DNA of 64,000 nt, taken from positions 2,666,001 through 2,730,000 of the forward strand of contig NZ_VFMM01000001.1 of the NCBI RefSeq assembly GCF_006715085.1. Reading direction: 5' to 3'. The notes under the pieces were generated by a model. That model worked only from the letters and a program-made list of their open reading frames with translations. It ran no database searches and was not told the DNA's origin. Below are positions 43,178 to 52,497 of the stretch, piece by piece (position 1 is the first letter of the stretch; each line of letters begins with the position of its first letter). Source of the DNA: Kribbella jejuensis (lineage in GTDB: Bacteria; Actinomycetota; Actinomycetes; Propionibacteriales; Kribbellaceae). The position numbers and the translations under genes were made by a program.

Positions 43178-43198
43178 CCCATTTTCTCGGAAAATGGG
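43178..43198. promoter_or_regulatory. Perfect inverted repeat between membrane protein and GT1 genes
   Basis: Arms CCCATTTTC and GAAAATGGG with a TCG centre, 26 bases after one stop and 34 before the next start. AT-rich for this genome. It may be an operator for the glycosyltransferase gene, or a terminator; there is no T tail. Confidence 0.5.
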
Positions 43199-43231
43199 TG
43201 TCTTTGCCGAACTGGGGAACGGAGCCGAACT

Positions 43232-44443
43232 GTGCGTTTTGTCTTGGTGAGCTGGGGGTCGCGCGGGGACGTGGAGCCGTTGGCGGGGCTTGCGGTGGCG
43301 CTTCAGGGGTTGGGCGCCGAGGCGACCGTGTGCGTGCCGCCCGAGGCTGAGTTCGAGGAATTGCTCGCGCGGGCCGGGGTGCCGATGGAGCCACTGGGAC
43401 CGTCGGTGCGGGAGGTGGTTACGGCGCCCAAGCAGGAGGGGGTGCATCCGGCGTTCGCGTTGGCGCCGCGGCTGGTCGCGGCGCGCTTCGAGACGCTCGG
43501 GCGGGTCGCGCCGGGAGCCGACGCGATCGTGGCGAGCGGTCTGATGCCGGCCGGTGCGCGGGACGTCGCCGACAAGCTCGGCATCGGCTATGTACTCGCG
43601 GGCTTCCATCTCGGCGGGATCCCGTCACAGCACTTCTCCCCCGGAGCACGTCCCGGTACGCCGACCCCGCCGGACGTGACCGACCGGCGCGTCCAATGGG
43701 AGTACGACGCCCGCCGCGTCAACGAGCTGTACGGCCCGGCGCTCAACCGTGAGCGCGCCGCGATCGGCCTCCCGCCGGTCGACAACGTCCGCGACTACGT
43801 CTTCACCGAGCACCCGTGGCTCGCGGCGGATCCGACGCTCTGCCCGTCGGCGGGCATGACCGACCTTGAGGTCGTACAAACCGGCGCGTGGATCCTGCCC
43901 GACGACCGCCCGCTACCGGACGACCTGCAGGCGTTCCTGGAGGCCGGCGAGCCACCGGTGTACGTCGGCTTCGGCAGCATGGCCGCCCACGCACCGAAGG
44001 ACATCGCCCGGACAGCCGTCGAAGCCGCCCGGGCGCACGGTCGCCGCGTCGTACTCGGACGCGGCTGGTCCGAACTCGAAGCGGACGACAGCTTCGTCGT
44101 CGGCGAGGTCAACCAGCAGGCGCTGTTCCCGCGGGTGGCGGCGGTCGTCCACCACGGCGGCGCCGGTACGACGACCACGGCCGCGCGGGCCGGCGTACCG
44201 CAGGTTGTGGTCCCGCTCGTCGCCGACCAGCCGTACTGGGCTTCCCGCGTCGCGGCGTTGGGCATCGGCGCCGCCCACGAGGGCTCGCCGCCGATCGTCG
44301 ACTCGCTGTCGGCCGCGCTCGGCACGGCGCTCGCAGCAGCACCGCGAGCCCGCGAGGTGAGCGGCTCGATCAAAGGCGATGGCGCGACAGTCGCTGCGAA
44401 GCTCCTAATCGACCGGACGTTGGAGCGCGTCGAGCAACTGTGA
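43232..44443 (+). CDS. GT1-family glycosyltransferase (UDP-glycosyltransferase-like)
   Basis: A 403-residue GT-B enzyme. The N-terminal domain starts FVLVSWGSRGDVEPLAGLA, the C-terminal donor domain contains YVGFGSMAAHAP, FPRVAAVVHHGGAGTTTTAA and PLVADQPYWASRV, the usual signature of macrolide, sterol and antibiotic glycosyltransferases. It would move a sugar from a nucleotide donor to a small lipophilic acceptor or lipid. GTG start at 43232. Its last 39 bases overlap the end of the opposing giant helicase gene. Confidence 0.93.
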   Translation: MRFVLVSWGSRGDVEPLAGLAVALQGLGAEATVCVPPEAEFEELLARAGVPMEPLGPSVREVVTAPKQEGVHPAFALAPRLVAARFETLGRVAPGADAIVASGLMPAGARDVADKLGIGYVLAGFHLGGIPSQHFSPGARPGTPTPPDVTDRRVQWEYDARRVNELYGPALNRERAAIGLPPVDNVRDYVFTEHPWLAADPTLCPSAGMTDLEVVQTGAWILPDDRPLPDDLQAFLEAGEPPVYVGFGSMAAHAPKDIARTAVEAARAHGRRVVLGRGWSELEADDSFVVGEVNQQALFPRVAAVVHHGGAGTTTTAARAGVPQVVVPLVADQPYWASRVAALGIGAAHEGSPPIVDSLSAALGTALAAAPRAREVSGSIKGDGATVAAKLLIDRTLERVEQL

Positions 44444-47400
44444 GACGACGGCCTCCGGCGAGCGGGTCCAGTCCGTGGTGAGCACGTGATGGACCCGCCA
44501 CCCGGAGGTCATCAGCGCGCTCGGGTGCGTGGTGAGCCGCTCCAGCAGCGTGTCGTCCGCCACCCGCTCAGGCGTATCCACAAGCACAGCGAGCCGATAG
44601 CCGCTGTCGCCGGGCAGCTTCAGCGCAAGGTCGCAGCGGAAGACCGACTCCCCCACCGCGACATCGACCTCGACGCCGACCTTGCGAAGCTCCGCAGCAA
44701 GCTGCTCGACGACCGGTGTCGGCTTTCGAACGCCGGCAGGTTTCACCGTCGACAGCGCGGACTTCGCGGCGGCCTGATCCCCACGCGACACGGCCGCGGC
44801 GTACCCGAGGAACCGGCGCAACGTGTTGGCGCCGTCGTTGTAGGTGTTGGTGATCGCGTCGGGCTCGATGCTGCTGACGATCACCATGTGTTCGCGGGCG
44901 CGGCTGAAGATCACGTTCAGCCGCTTCTCGCCGCCCGACGTGTTGATCGGGCCGAAGTTCATCAGCATCCGCCCGTCCGGACCGGCCGCGTAGCAGACGC
45001 TCATCAGGACGATGTCCCGCTCGTCGCCCTGCACGTTCTCCAGGTTCTTCACGAACAACCCGGCGTCCTGCTCACCGCGCGTCCGCACCTGCTCGGCCTC
45101 GTACAGCGCGGCGAATGCCGGATCGCTCTCGCCCAGCTCGTCGAGCGCCCGCTCGATCTCACCCTGCTGCGCCTCGGAGAACGCCACGATGCCGATACTC
45201 TTCCCGATCTCGCGGACGAGCAGCTCCCGCACCAGCGACGCGATCCACCGCGCCTCCGCCGGGTTGGTACGCCGTACGTAGACACCGTCGACGAGCCGCA
45301 CCGCGGTGATGCTGCCGGCGAGCACGTTGTCGCACACCTCGGCCACCGGCGAGTCCGAACGCAACGTCCACGGCGGCGCGGCATGCGGCGGCATCCGGTC
45401 CGGTACCGTCGCCAGCTTCCCCTGGTAGAACGCCGCGTTGCTGAACGAGATCAACGCCTCCGACCGGCTCCGGTAGTGCCACGTCAGCATCGTCGACGCG
45501 AGCCGCAGCGCACTGATCGAGAGGAAGCTGTCGTCGGTCAGCGCGACGCCGACCTCGTCCTCGGCGTCATCATGCTGGACACGGAAGTACTGCGTCGGTG
45601 GCAGCTGCATCTGGTCGCCGACGACGATCACCTGCGGCGCCCGGTGCAGCGCCGGGATCGCCTCCTCGACCGGGATCTGGCTCGCCTCGTCGTACACCAC
45701 GACGTCGAAGGAAGTTGTCAACGGCAACGTGTCGGACACCGAGGACGGGCTCATCAGCCAGACCGGCCGTAGCATCGACACCACCTCGCCGGGCGGGCCG
45801 GACGCGAGGTCGCGGATCGACCGGTACCGCATCACCTTGCCGAACTCGTGCTCCAGCTCGCGTCGTCCGGTCGCGAACGTCTTCTTCCGCTCGCGGTCCT
45901 CCGGCGACATCCCGGACACGCTCTGCTCGGAGTGCGTGACCTCCACGAGGAAGCGGCGCCGTACCTGCGCGATCACGACCTGCGCGTTGACCTCGGTCAG
46001 GTCGTCGTACACCATGCTCAATTCACCGACGATCGCATCGACCTTTGCCGAGGACAGCTGCAACGGCGCGGCGGTCCGGGCCCGCTCCCACTCCGCGGCA
46101 CAGACGGCGTACTCGAGCTGGTCCGGTGACGCATCCAGTCGACGTACGGCGGTCTGCACGGACGCCGGCGTTGTCGCGAGCTCCCGCAGCTTGGGGCCGA
46201 TCGCGCGGACGACGGGACCAGCAGCGGCGAGGCGGTCGATCAGCTCTCGGAGGCTGTCCAACGACAAGTCGTCCACGTCGTCGGTGAGGACGTCGCGGGT
46301 CGCCTCATCGGCGGGCTCGGAGGCGTCGGCCAGACCGGACAAGCGAGCCGAGGCGCCGTCATCCAGCACCAACTGCCAGTCGGGAACGCTCTTGCGGGCG
46401 GCCGCCAACTGGTCGATCAACTCGCACGGATCGTCGTAGCCCCACTCGTGGCGGATCTGCTCGGTGTGCTGCTCGACGGCGGCTGTCGCGGACTGGGCGG
46501 CGACGAGATCAGTCAGGATCTCCGTGACGGACGGCTGGACCGCTCGGGCACTGCTGTCGAACCGGCTGCGGACGAGATTCCTCACCCGGCGCCAATCGCC
46601 ACTCAGGAAGGAGAACACGCCACCTTCCTTGCTCTGGGCAACCTTCAGCGCCGAACGCGCGTCGGCCGGCGCGAGCGGCTCCTGCCAGCCCGCGGCCTCG
46701 TTCCACGCGGCTCGTTCAGCGGCCACCAGCTTCTTTCGCTCGTTCGCGGCGTCGGCCAGGTCACGCGCGAGCATTGACCGCGGGACGATCGCCTCGACCC
46801 GGTCCGCGGCCGCCAACGGCTCGATCAACCGCCCGAGCCCCGCCAACGCCCGGACTTCCCGGACCGTGGCAGCATCGGCAACGACCGCAGACCACCGAGT
46901 GCGGAGATCCCCGAGGTCGACGTTGTCCCACCGATGGGCCGCAACGAACGCGAGCGGGCTCCGCGCCAGCACCCCACCGGTTGCCGGATCAGCAGCAGCC
47001 AGCGCCTGCGCGACATCCCGAACGACCTCCCGCGCCTCCCACCAATCCGTCACCGGCGGAACGGAAGGCTCCGCCATCCCAGGACTCCAGGCGTGGTCAT
47101 GCAATTTCGCGAGGCGATCCACCACCTCACGCAACCGCGGCGTACCGCTCGCCAACTGCTGTTCGAACTCGTCGACAGTCGCCAGCAGGCGATCCACGCG
47201 CGTCACCAGCTCCGCGCGTCGTGCCGTCAGCACATCCAGGTCGTCCGAGGCCTCCAACCACGATTCGTACGTCTCCCGCAGCCCATGAACGAACGCCTTC
47301 TTGTCCGCCTGCGAGTCATGGATCAGCGCACACAACCCGTTCAACCGCCGACTCGCCAGCCGCGCATGCACAACGTCCAGCGCCGCCCGCTTCTGGCAGA

Positions 47401-49330
47401 CGAACAGCACTCGCTTCCCACGGGCCACGAAGTCCGCGATCAGGTTGGTAATCGTTTGCGACTTGCCGGTCCCCGGCGGGCCCTGGATCACGAAGCTCTC
47501 GCCCCGCCGGGCCCGCGCGATCGCCGCCACCTGCGACCCGTCCGCCGGCACCACCAGATGTCGATCGCCCGGCGGCAGCTCCGGCAGCGCACTGCCCACC
47601 GGCCGCGGCCGGTCCGAGAACAGCTGCTCGAACGACGCGGCCGACTCGCCAGTCGTCAGCAGCTCGTCGTAGTCCCGGACGAGACCGAGCGTCCGGTAGT
47701 TGAAGTTCGCCAGCGATACCGCGCACAGGTCGACGTCCCACGAGTACGGACCACCGTCGGTGTCGATCGAGTAGATGTCCGTCTCGAGCACCCCGGGCCG
47801 CCGCGGTTCCTCGCCGAGCGCGATCCCCAGCGGCAGCGTCTGCTGCGCGATCTGCGTCCGGAAGATCTGCACTCCGAGCGGCTGGTAGTCCGAACGCCGG
47901 TACGAGTACGCGTACTGCTTCCCGCCGAAGCCGGTCTCCACGTCGCCACGCCGGCGCCGGTTGTACGTACGCAGCCGTGTCACCGCACGCTGCCGAACGA
48001 GATCGATCCGAGGCTTCTCGCGGAGGTGGAGCTGCAGCCCTGGTTCAGTCGCCTGGATCTCCTTCGCGAGCCGCTCGTGCAACTCGTGCAGTGCACCGGG
48101 AACCGACAAGTCGACACTTTCCGGCAGGGAGATCCCGTACAGCTGGCGCAGGCTGTGCCGCAGCGTCGGGTTCACCTCCGCGATCGGGTCAGTCACCCGC
48201 AACGTGTAGGAGTCACGCACACCCCGCTTGCGAGTCAGCTCCACCTTGGCCAGGACGAGCGGCGAGGCAAGGCGGGTGTCGCGATCGTTCTTCAGGTCGT
48301 GCCAGCGCAGGAACGCCGGCACCAGCCGCAGCTGGTCCTGGCCGTAGTCGGCGCGGTCCCGGCGCGCCGTGGAGATCAGCTTGTCCAAGGTGTTCGCGGC
48401 GTACGGCGCCTCGTCCCAGCGGATCCACTTGCCGAGCGGCTGCGCCTTCGCGAGCAGTTGGCCCGCGAGGTCGTCGCGCCAGGTGAACAGTTGCTCCGAG
48501 CGGATCGTCCGTACGTCGAGCATCAGTGGGACCGAGACCTCGGTGAGGTTCAGCGTCTGGGCGGTCGGGCGGAAGTTGATCAGCCGGTTCCGCCGGGAGA
48601 GGTCGAAGAGCCGGTCGCGGAGGGCGCCGAGCACCGCGGTACGCCGGTCCGCCGCGCCGCGCACGACCGCCTCGACGTCGAAGTCCAGCGGCTGATCGCG
48701 GTAGTTCTCGAGCTGCTCGATCAGCGAGTGCAGATCCTGCGCCCGCCGGTACCGGTCCGGCTCGGCCATCTGCGCGGCGACCGACACGATCACCGGGTGC
48801 AGGTCCGGATCCAGCTGATACAAGTTGCCCCGGGCATCGATCAGCGTCGCGACGTCCGCGGTCCTGGACAGATCCAGGCCACACCCGAGCGCGAGCAGCA
48901 ACTGGCCGAGGCTGAAGATGTCGGTGAGCTGGTCGTGATGCCCGACCACGTGCTCCCAGCTCTGCCACCCCGCAACCAGCGTCGGCGCCGTGATCGTCTC
49001 GGGTACGACGGTTTGCTCGCTTCCCCCGTCTTCGCCGAGGTCGAGTTCGGACTGCCGATGCGCGACCACCTCGACGGCGCTGGGCCGCTTCCCTTGCACA
49101 GCGTCGATCCGCGCGATCGCCAACGTCGGTCGGCCCGCGTCCTCCGGCGCGAACCCCAACCTGCTCTGCTCGTCGATCGTGATCCGATCCAGCCCGCGCA
49201 ACGGCGCGACCAGCCCGCGCTCGTGCACGGCCGCCGTCTCGTGGAACAACGGCAGCACCGCCGCCAGCAGCGCGTCGTTTCCGAGCCCGCCCTGCGAGAC
49301 GGCCAGTGCGACCAGGTCGTGGGCGCTCAT
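44405..49330 (-). CDS. Giant pseudokinase-DUF4011-SF1 helicase-nuclease protein
   Basis: A 1641-residue protein. Residues about 1-220 resemble the C-lobe of a protein kinase (HETAAVHERGLVAPL at the catalytic loop, DIFSLGQLLLALGCG, a late AEPDRYRRAQDLHSLI), but HRD and DFG are missing. About 235-280 is a DUF4011 start (LRDRLFDLSRRNRLINFRP). Walker A GPPGTGKSQT is near 616, then about 550 helical residues, Walker B VVYDEASQIP near 1213, GDQMQLPPT near 1240, TWHYRS near 1286, NVQGDERDI near 1430 and NVIFSRAREH near 1475: a complete SF1 Upf1-like (COG1112) helicase. The last about 90 residues look like a Vsr/PD-(D/E)XK-type nuclease (GESVFRCDLAL, GWRVHHVL). It overlaps the peptidase gene by ATGA. 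A role in phage defence or nucleic-acid surveillance is inferred. Confidence 0.88.
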   Translation of the reverse strand: MSAHDLVALAVSQGGLGNDALLAAVLPLFHETAAVHERGLVAPLRGLDRITIDEQSRLGFAPEDAGRPTLAIARIDAVQGKRPSAVEVVAHRQSELDLGEDGGSEQTVVPETITAPTLVAGWQSWEHVVGHHDQLTDIFSLGQLLLALGCGLDLSRTADVATLIDARGNLYQLDPDLHPVIVSVAAQMAEPDRYRRAQDLHSLIEQLENYRDQPLDFDVEAVVRGAADRRTAVLGALRDRLFDLSRRNRLINFRPTAQTLNLTEVSVPLMLDVRTIRSEQLFTWRDDLAGQLLAKAQPLGKWIRWDEAPYAANTLDKLISTARRDRADYGQDQLRLVPAFLRWHDLKNDRDTRLASPLVLAKVELTRKRGVRDSYTLRVTDPIAEVNPTLRHSLRQLYGISLPESVDLSVPGALHELHERLAKEIQATEPGLQLHLREKPRIDLVRQRAVTRLRTYNRRRRGDVETGFGGKQYAYSYRRSDYQPLGVQIFRTQIAQQTLPLGIALGEEPRRPGVLETDIYSIDTDGGPYSWDVDLCAVSLANFNYRTLGLVRDYDELLTTGESAASFEQLFSDRPRPVGSALPELPPGDRHLVVPADGSQVAAIARARRGESFVIQGPPGTGKSQTITNLIADFVARGKRVLFVCQKRAALDVVHARLASRRLNGLCALIHDSQADKKAFVHGLRETYESWLEASDDLDVLTARRAELVTRVDRLLATVDEFEQQLASGTPRLREVVDRLAKLHDHAWSPGMAEPSVPPVTDWWEAREVVRDVAQALAAADPATGGVLARSPLAFVAAHRWDNVDLGDLRTRWSAVVADAATVREVRALAGLGRLIEPLAAADRVEAIVPRSMLARDLADAANERKKLVAAERAAWNEAAGWQEPLAPADARSALKVAQSKEGGVFSFLSGDWRRVRNLVRSRFDSSARAVQPSVTEILTDLVAAQSATAAVEQHTEQIRHEWGYDDPCELIDQLAAARKSVPDWQLVLDDGASARLSGLADASEPADEATRDVLTDDVDDLSLDSLRELIDRLAAAGPVVRAIGPKLRELATTPASVQTAVRRLDASPDQLEYAVCAAEWERARTAAPLQLSSAKVDAIVGELSMVYDDLTEVNAQVVIAQVRRRFLVEVTHSEQSVSGMSPEDRERKKTFATGRRELEHEFGKVMRYRSIRDLASGPPGEVVSMLRPVWLMSPSSVSDTLPLTTSFDVVVYDEASQIPVEEAIPALHRAPQVIVVGDQMQLPPTQYFRVQHDDAEDEVGVALTDDSFLSISALRLASTMLTWHYRSRSEALISFSNAAFYQGKLATVPDRMPPHAAPPWTLRSDSPVAEVCDNVLAGSITAVRLVDGVYVRRTNPAEARWIASLVRELLVREIGKSIGIVAFSEAQQGEIERALDELGESDPAFAALYEAEQVRTRGEQDAGLFVKNLENVQGDERDIVLMSVCYAAGPDGRMLMNFGPINTSGGEKRLNVIFSRAREHMVIVSSIEPDAITNTYNDGANTLRRFLGYAAAVSRGDQAAAKSALSTVKPAGVRKPTPVVEQLAAELRKVGVEVDVAVGESVFRCDLALKLPGDSGYRLAVLVDTPERVADDTLLERLTTHPSALMTSGWRVHHVLTTDWTRSPEAVVSQLLDALQRPVD

Positions 49331-50484
49331 CCGGCCACCTCCGCGGCAGCCTGGACGAACCGCGCCCGCTGCTTGTCGCTCCAGCCCAGCTCGTCGTCGG
49401 CGATATCGACGTACCCACTGAGCCCGGACCGGCGCGCCACGGCCAGGGACGCGATCAGGCCGTCGTCACCGACCTCGGGATCCGCCGTCGCCAGATCGAG
49501 CAGCAGATAACACAGGTAGCGCATCGTTGAGGGTGCCAACGGTCGCCGCCTCGGCAACGGCGCCCCGTCAACAGGACGCACCGCCAGCGGTTCGTCGAAG
49601 CGCACCTCGCCGCCGGCCGCACCAAGACCGTCCGAGAACGTCGCCGCGGCAGTAGCGATCGCGTCCGTCCGCAAGCCCTCGGTCAGTGCAATCGCCCCAG
49701 CGAAGTCCCGGCTCAGCTCGCGCAACAGCGCCGCGTCGAGCAGATCCGGCGCGTCCACGTCGAGCGGCCCGGTCACCAGCGCCTCGACGTCCTCGCCGGC
49801 GAGCCAGTTCTTCAGCGCCCAGGCGCGACCGACCGCCTCGGGATGCGACGTACCGCGGCTGCCCGAACTGAGGTCGAGTGCCTCCGCCTGCCGCAGGTAC
49901 GCATCGGGGTCCGCTGTACTCAACCCGGTCTCCAGCTTCAGCAACGCGCGCACTGTCGTCCGCAGATCGCCGCACGCCGTGTACGCGCCGCGATCCGCGA
50001 ACAGCTCCGTCGCGAGCGACCAGCGCCGATGAGTCTCCAAGTACTGCGAGGGGGTTCGCGCGTCACCCGCCGCCGCGTCCAGCAGCCGATCGACCGCCAG
50101 GAACCCACCTTTGTCGGCCTGCCACAACAACCGGTGCGCCAGCTCGTGTCCGATCACCGCAGTCAACTCGTCCTCGTCGAGCCGCTCGAGCAGCGGCCCT
50201 TGGAAGACGATCACCGCGTTGCCGGCCTGATGCACGTACGACGCGTTGGGTGCGCGGTTCACCTGGTAATAGTCGACGTCCGCCGCCAGCTCCAACGCTC
50301 GCGCCGCCCGCTCGCCGGCCCGGAACACGTCCGGATGGACATCGGCCTCCAAGCGGTACGCGTTCCGCAACAGAAGGTCGTCGAGCGAACCCTCCGGATC
50401 ACCGTGCAGGGCCGCCCAGGCACGCTCGTCCACCCGGCGGACAACCGCCAGGACGGACCGGTGATACGCGAGCGCTGACAACAT
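49327..50484 (-). CDS. M48-like zinc metallopeptidase coupled to the giant helicase gene
   Basis: A 385-residue protein with the zinc motif HELAH (residues 113-117) and a third ligand, Glu160 in ELFADR, matching peptidase family M48. The N-terminal part (DYYQVNRAPNASYVHQAGNA) matches the M48 strand-loop region. No membrane helix is predicted, so it should be a soluble cytoplasmic peptidase. About 200 further residues follow that are not part of the catalytic core and may bind a partner. Its stop overlaps the helicase start by four bases, so the two products are made together. ATG 50484 was chosen; GTG codons upstream are possible. Confidence 0.88.
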   Translation of the reverse strand: MLSALAYHRSVLAVVRRVDERAWAALHGDPEGSLDDLLLRNAYRLEADVHPDVFRAGERAARALELAADVDYYQVNRAPNASYVHQAGNAVIVFQGPLLERLDEDELTAVIGHELAHRLLWQADKGGFLAVDRLLDAAAGDARTPSQYLETHRRWSLATELFADRGAYTACGDLRTTVRALLKLETGLSTADPDAYLRQAEALDLSSGSRGTSHPEAVGRAWALKNWLAGEDVEALVTGPLDVDAPDLLDAALLRELSRDFAGAIALTEGLRTDAIATAAATFSDGLGAAGGEVRFDEPLAVRPVDGAPLPRRRPLAPSTMRYLCYLLLDLATADPEVGDDGLIASLAVARRSGLSGYVDIADDELGWSDKQRARFVQAAAEVAG

Positions 50485-50520
50485 GCCCGCCACGATAACC
50501 ACCCCGACCGACAGAAACCG

Positions 50521-50539
50521 AGCCCCGTCAGACGGGGCT
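50521..50539 (-). terminator. Hairpin terminator of the siderophore uptake operon
   Basis: Arms AGCCCCGTC and GACGGGGCT around a single base give an 8-pair stem with a 3-base loop, 11 bases beyond the ATPase stop. On the minus strand a CGGTTTCT stretch follows. Confidence 0.7.
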
Positions 50540-50549
50540 GTGGACAACC

Positions 50550-51458
50550 TCAGCGGTCGGTCGGGCGGCAGATCCCGTTCGCCGCGGCACCGGCCGCGAG
50601 TGCTGCCGCCGCGGCGTTGCCCGGAGCCGGGGTAGCCTGCCGGGTGGTGTGGCGGCCGATCGGAACCACCATCGGCGTACCGGCGACCGGGTCCGGAACG
50701 ACCTTGACCGCCAGGCCGAACACGTCCTGCACGACCTGTTCGGTGATCACCTCGGATGGGTTGCCTTCGGCAACGATCGCGCCGTCCTTCATCGCGATCA
50801 GGTGGTCGCCGAACCGGCAGGCCTGGTTCAGGTCGTGCAGGACCAGCACGATCGTCCGGTCGTCGGACCTGTTCAGGTCGACGAGCAGATCGAGCACCTC
50901 GAACTGATGGGTCAGGTCGAGGAACGTGGTCGGCTCGTCCAGCAACAGGATGTCGGTCTCCTGCGCGAGCGCCATCGCGATCCACACCCGCTGCCGCTGC
51001 CCGCCGGACAGTTCGTCGATCGGGCGGTCCGCGATCGACAGTACGTCGGTCGACGTCATCGCCTCCGCGACCGCCTCGTCGTCCGCGCGCGACCACTGCC
51101 GGATCCACCGGGTCCGCGGGTACCGCCCCCGGCCGACCAGGTCCGCGACCGTGATCCCCTCCGGCGCGGTCGGCGACTGCGGCAGCAGGCCGAGTTTGGT
51201 CGCGACCTCGCGGGTCGGGATCTGCTGGATGCTCTTCCCGTCCAGCAACACCGTTCCACGCGACGGCTTCAGCAGCCGGGCCAAGGTCTTCAGCAGCGTC
51301 GACTTGCCGCACGCGTTCGCGCCGACGATGACGGTGATCTTGCCGGTCGGGATGCGCACCGACAGGTCATGGATGATCTCGCGCTGGTCGTACCCCACCA
51401 TGAGACCGTCAGCGGCCAAGCTGTGCCGGATCGTGGGTTCCACAGACTTCTCCTCCAT
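50550..51458 (-). CDS. Siderophore ABC transporter ATPase (FepC/FecE type)
   Basis: A 302-residue ATPase for iron-siderophore import: Walker A GANACGKST, Q-loop in GLLPQSPTAPEGITV, VGRGRYPR, signature LSGGQRQRV, Walker B ILLLDEPTTFLDL and a switch His in VLHDLNQA. The Ala/Pro-rich C-terminal tail of about 25 residues beyond the fold is unusual. ATG 51458 lies one base after the permease stop; a GTG at 51470 overlapping that gene is an alternative. It is the third gene of an iron-regulated operon. Confidence 0.94.
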   Translation of the reverse strand: MEEKSVEPTIRHSLAADGLMVGYDQREIIHDLSVRIPTGKITVIVGANACGKSTLLKTLARLLKPSRGTVLLDGKSIQQIPTREVATKLGLLPQSPTAPEGITVADLVGRGRYPRTRWIRQWSRADDEAVAEAMTSTDVLSIADRPIDELSGGQRQRVWIAMALAQETDILLLDEPTTFLDLTHQFEVLDLLVDLNRSDDRTIVLVLHDLNQACRFGDHLIAMKDGAIVAEGNPSEVITEQVVQDVFGLAVKVVPDPVAGTPMVVPIGRHTTRQATPAPGNAAAAALAAGAAANGICRPTDR

Positions 51459-51459
51459 C

Positions 51460-52497
51460 TCAGCCACCACTCCCGACGCGATTGGTCCTGGCCAGCAGGA
51501 ACATCAGGTACGGCGCACCTACCACGCCGGTCACCACCCCGACCGGCAGTTGCGTCGCACCGAAGGCGTGCTGCGCGATCAGGTCCGACACCGCCACCAC
51601 GAGCGCCCCGAGCAGACCGGACGCGATCATCGCCGGCCCCGCTGACCGGGTCAGCCGGCGCGCGATCGGCGGCGCCACGAACGCCACGAACCCGATCGGC
51701 CCGGCCGCCGCCGTCGCCACCGCGGCCAGCAGTACGGCAATCACGATCAATCCGAGCCGGGACGCCTCGACCCGCAACCCCAGCCCGTACGCCGTATCGT
51801 CGCCGAGTTGCAGGATCCGCAACTGCTGGACCAACAACACCATGAACGGCAGCAGCACGACGAGGGTGATCGCCAGCGACCGCACGTTCGACCAGTCCCG
51901 TCCGTTCAGACTGCCGGTCAACCAGACGAGTGCCTGCTGCGCGATCTCCACCCGGGCCTTGGTCAGCAGGTACGACGTGATGCTGGTCGCGATCGCGCCG
52001 ATACCGATGCCGATCAGGATCAGCCGGTAGCTCGACACCCCGTGCCGCCACGCGAGTACGTACATGACGAACGCGGTCAGCACCGCGCCGGCGATCGCCA
52101 GCGCCGATACCGCGACCCCCGTCAGTCCGAGCGTCACGATCCCGAGTACGGCGAACGCGCTCGCGCCGTAGGTCACACCGATGATGTCGGGGCTGGCCAA
52201 CGGGTTGCGGGCGATGTTCTGGAAGATCGCGCCGGACAGCCCGAGCGCCGCGCCGACCAGCAACCCGGTCAGTGCCCTGGGCAACCGAAGCTGGTTGACG
52301 ATGAACTCGGTCGCGTGATCGCCACCACCGAACAGTGTCTTCACCACGTCGATCACTGGGATCTTGAAGTCGCCCAGCGACAACGAGACACAGAACACCG
52401 CGAACACCAGGGCGGCCAGTACGACGATGACGGCCAGCGAACGCGTCTGCCGAGCGACGCGAGCACGCGCAACGAGGTGGACCGCGGAAGCCGTCAC
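51460..52497 (-). CDS. Siderophore ABC transporter permease (FecD type)
   Basis: A 345-residue FecCD-family permease with about ten helices. The segments LPRALTGLLVGAALGLSGAI, QNIARNPLASPDIIGVTYGA and AAAGPIGFVAFVAPPIARRL are family hallmarks. The GTG start overlaps the stop of the preceding permease by GTGA. Together with that gene it forms the heterodimeric channel for ferric siderophores. Confidence 0.95.
   Translation of the reverse strand: MTASAVHLVARARVARQTRSLAVIVVLAALVFAVFCVSLSLGDFKIPVIDVVKTLFGGGDHATEFIVNQLRLPRALTGLLVGAALGLSGAIFQNIARNPLASPDIIGVTYGASAFAVLGIVTLGLTGVAVSALAIAGAVLTAFVMYVLAWRHGVSSYRLILIGIGIGAIATSITSYLLTKARVEIAQQALVWLTGSLNGRDWSNVRSLAITLVVLLPFMVLLVQQLRILQLGDDTAYGLGLRVEASRLGLIVIAVLLAAVATAAAGPIGFVAFVAPPIARRLTRSAGPAMIASGLLGALVVAVSDLIAQHAFGATQLPVGVVTGVVGAPYLMFLLARTNRVGSGG

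Noticed and set aside
46934..49510. 858-codon frame antisense to the giant helicase
   Set aside because: Complement of a gene with complete SF1 motifs; Arg/Gln/His-rich, no domain.
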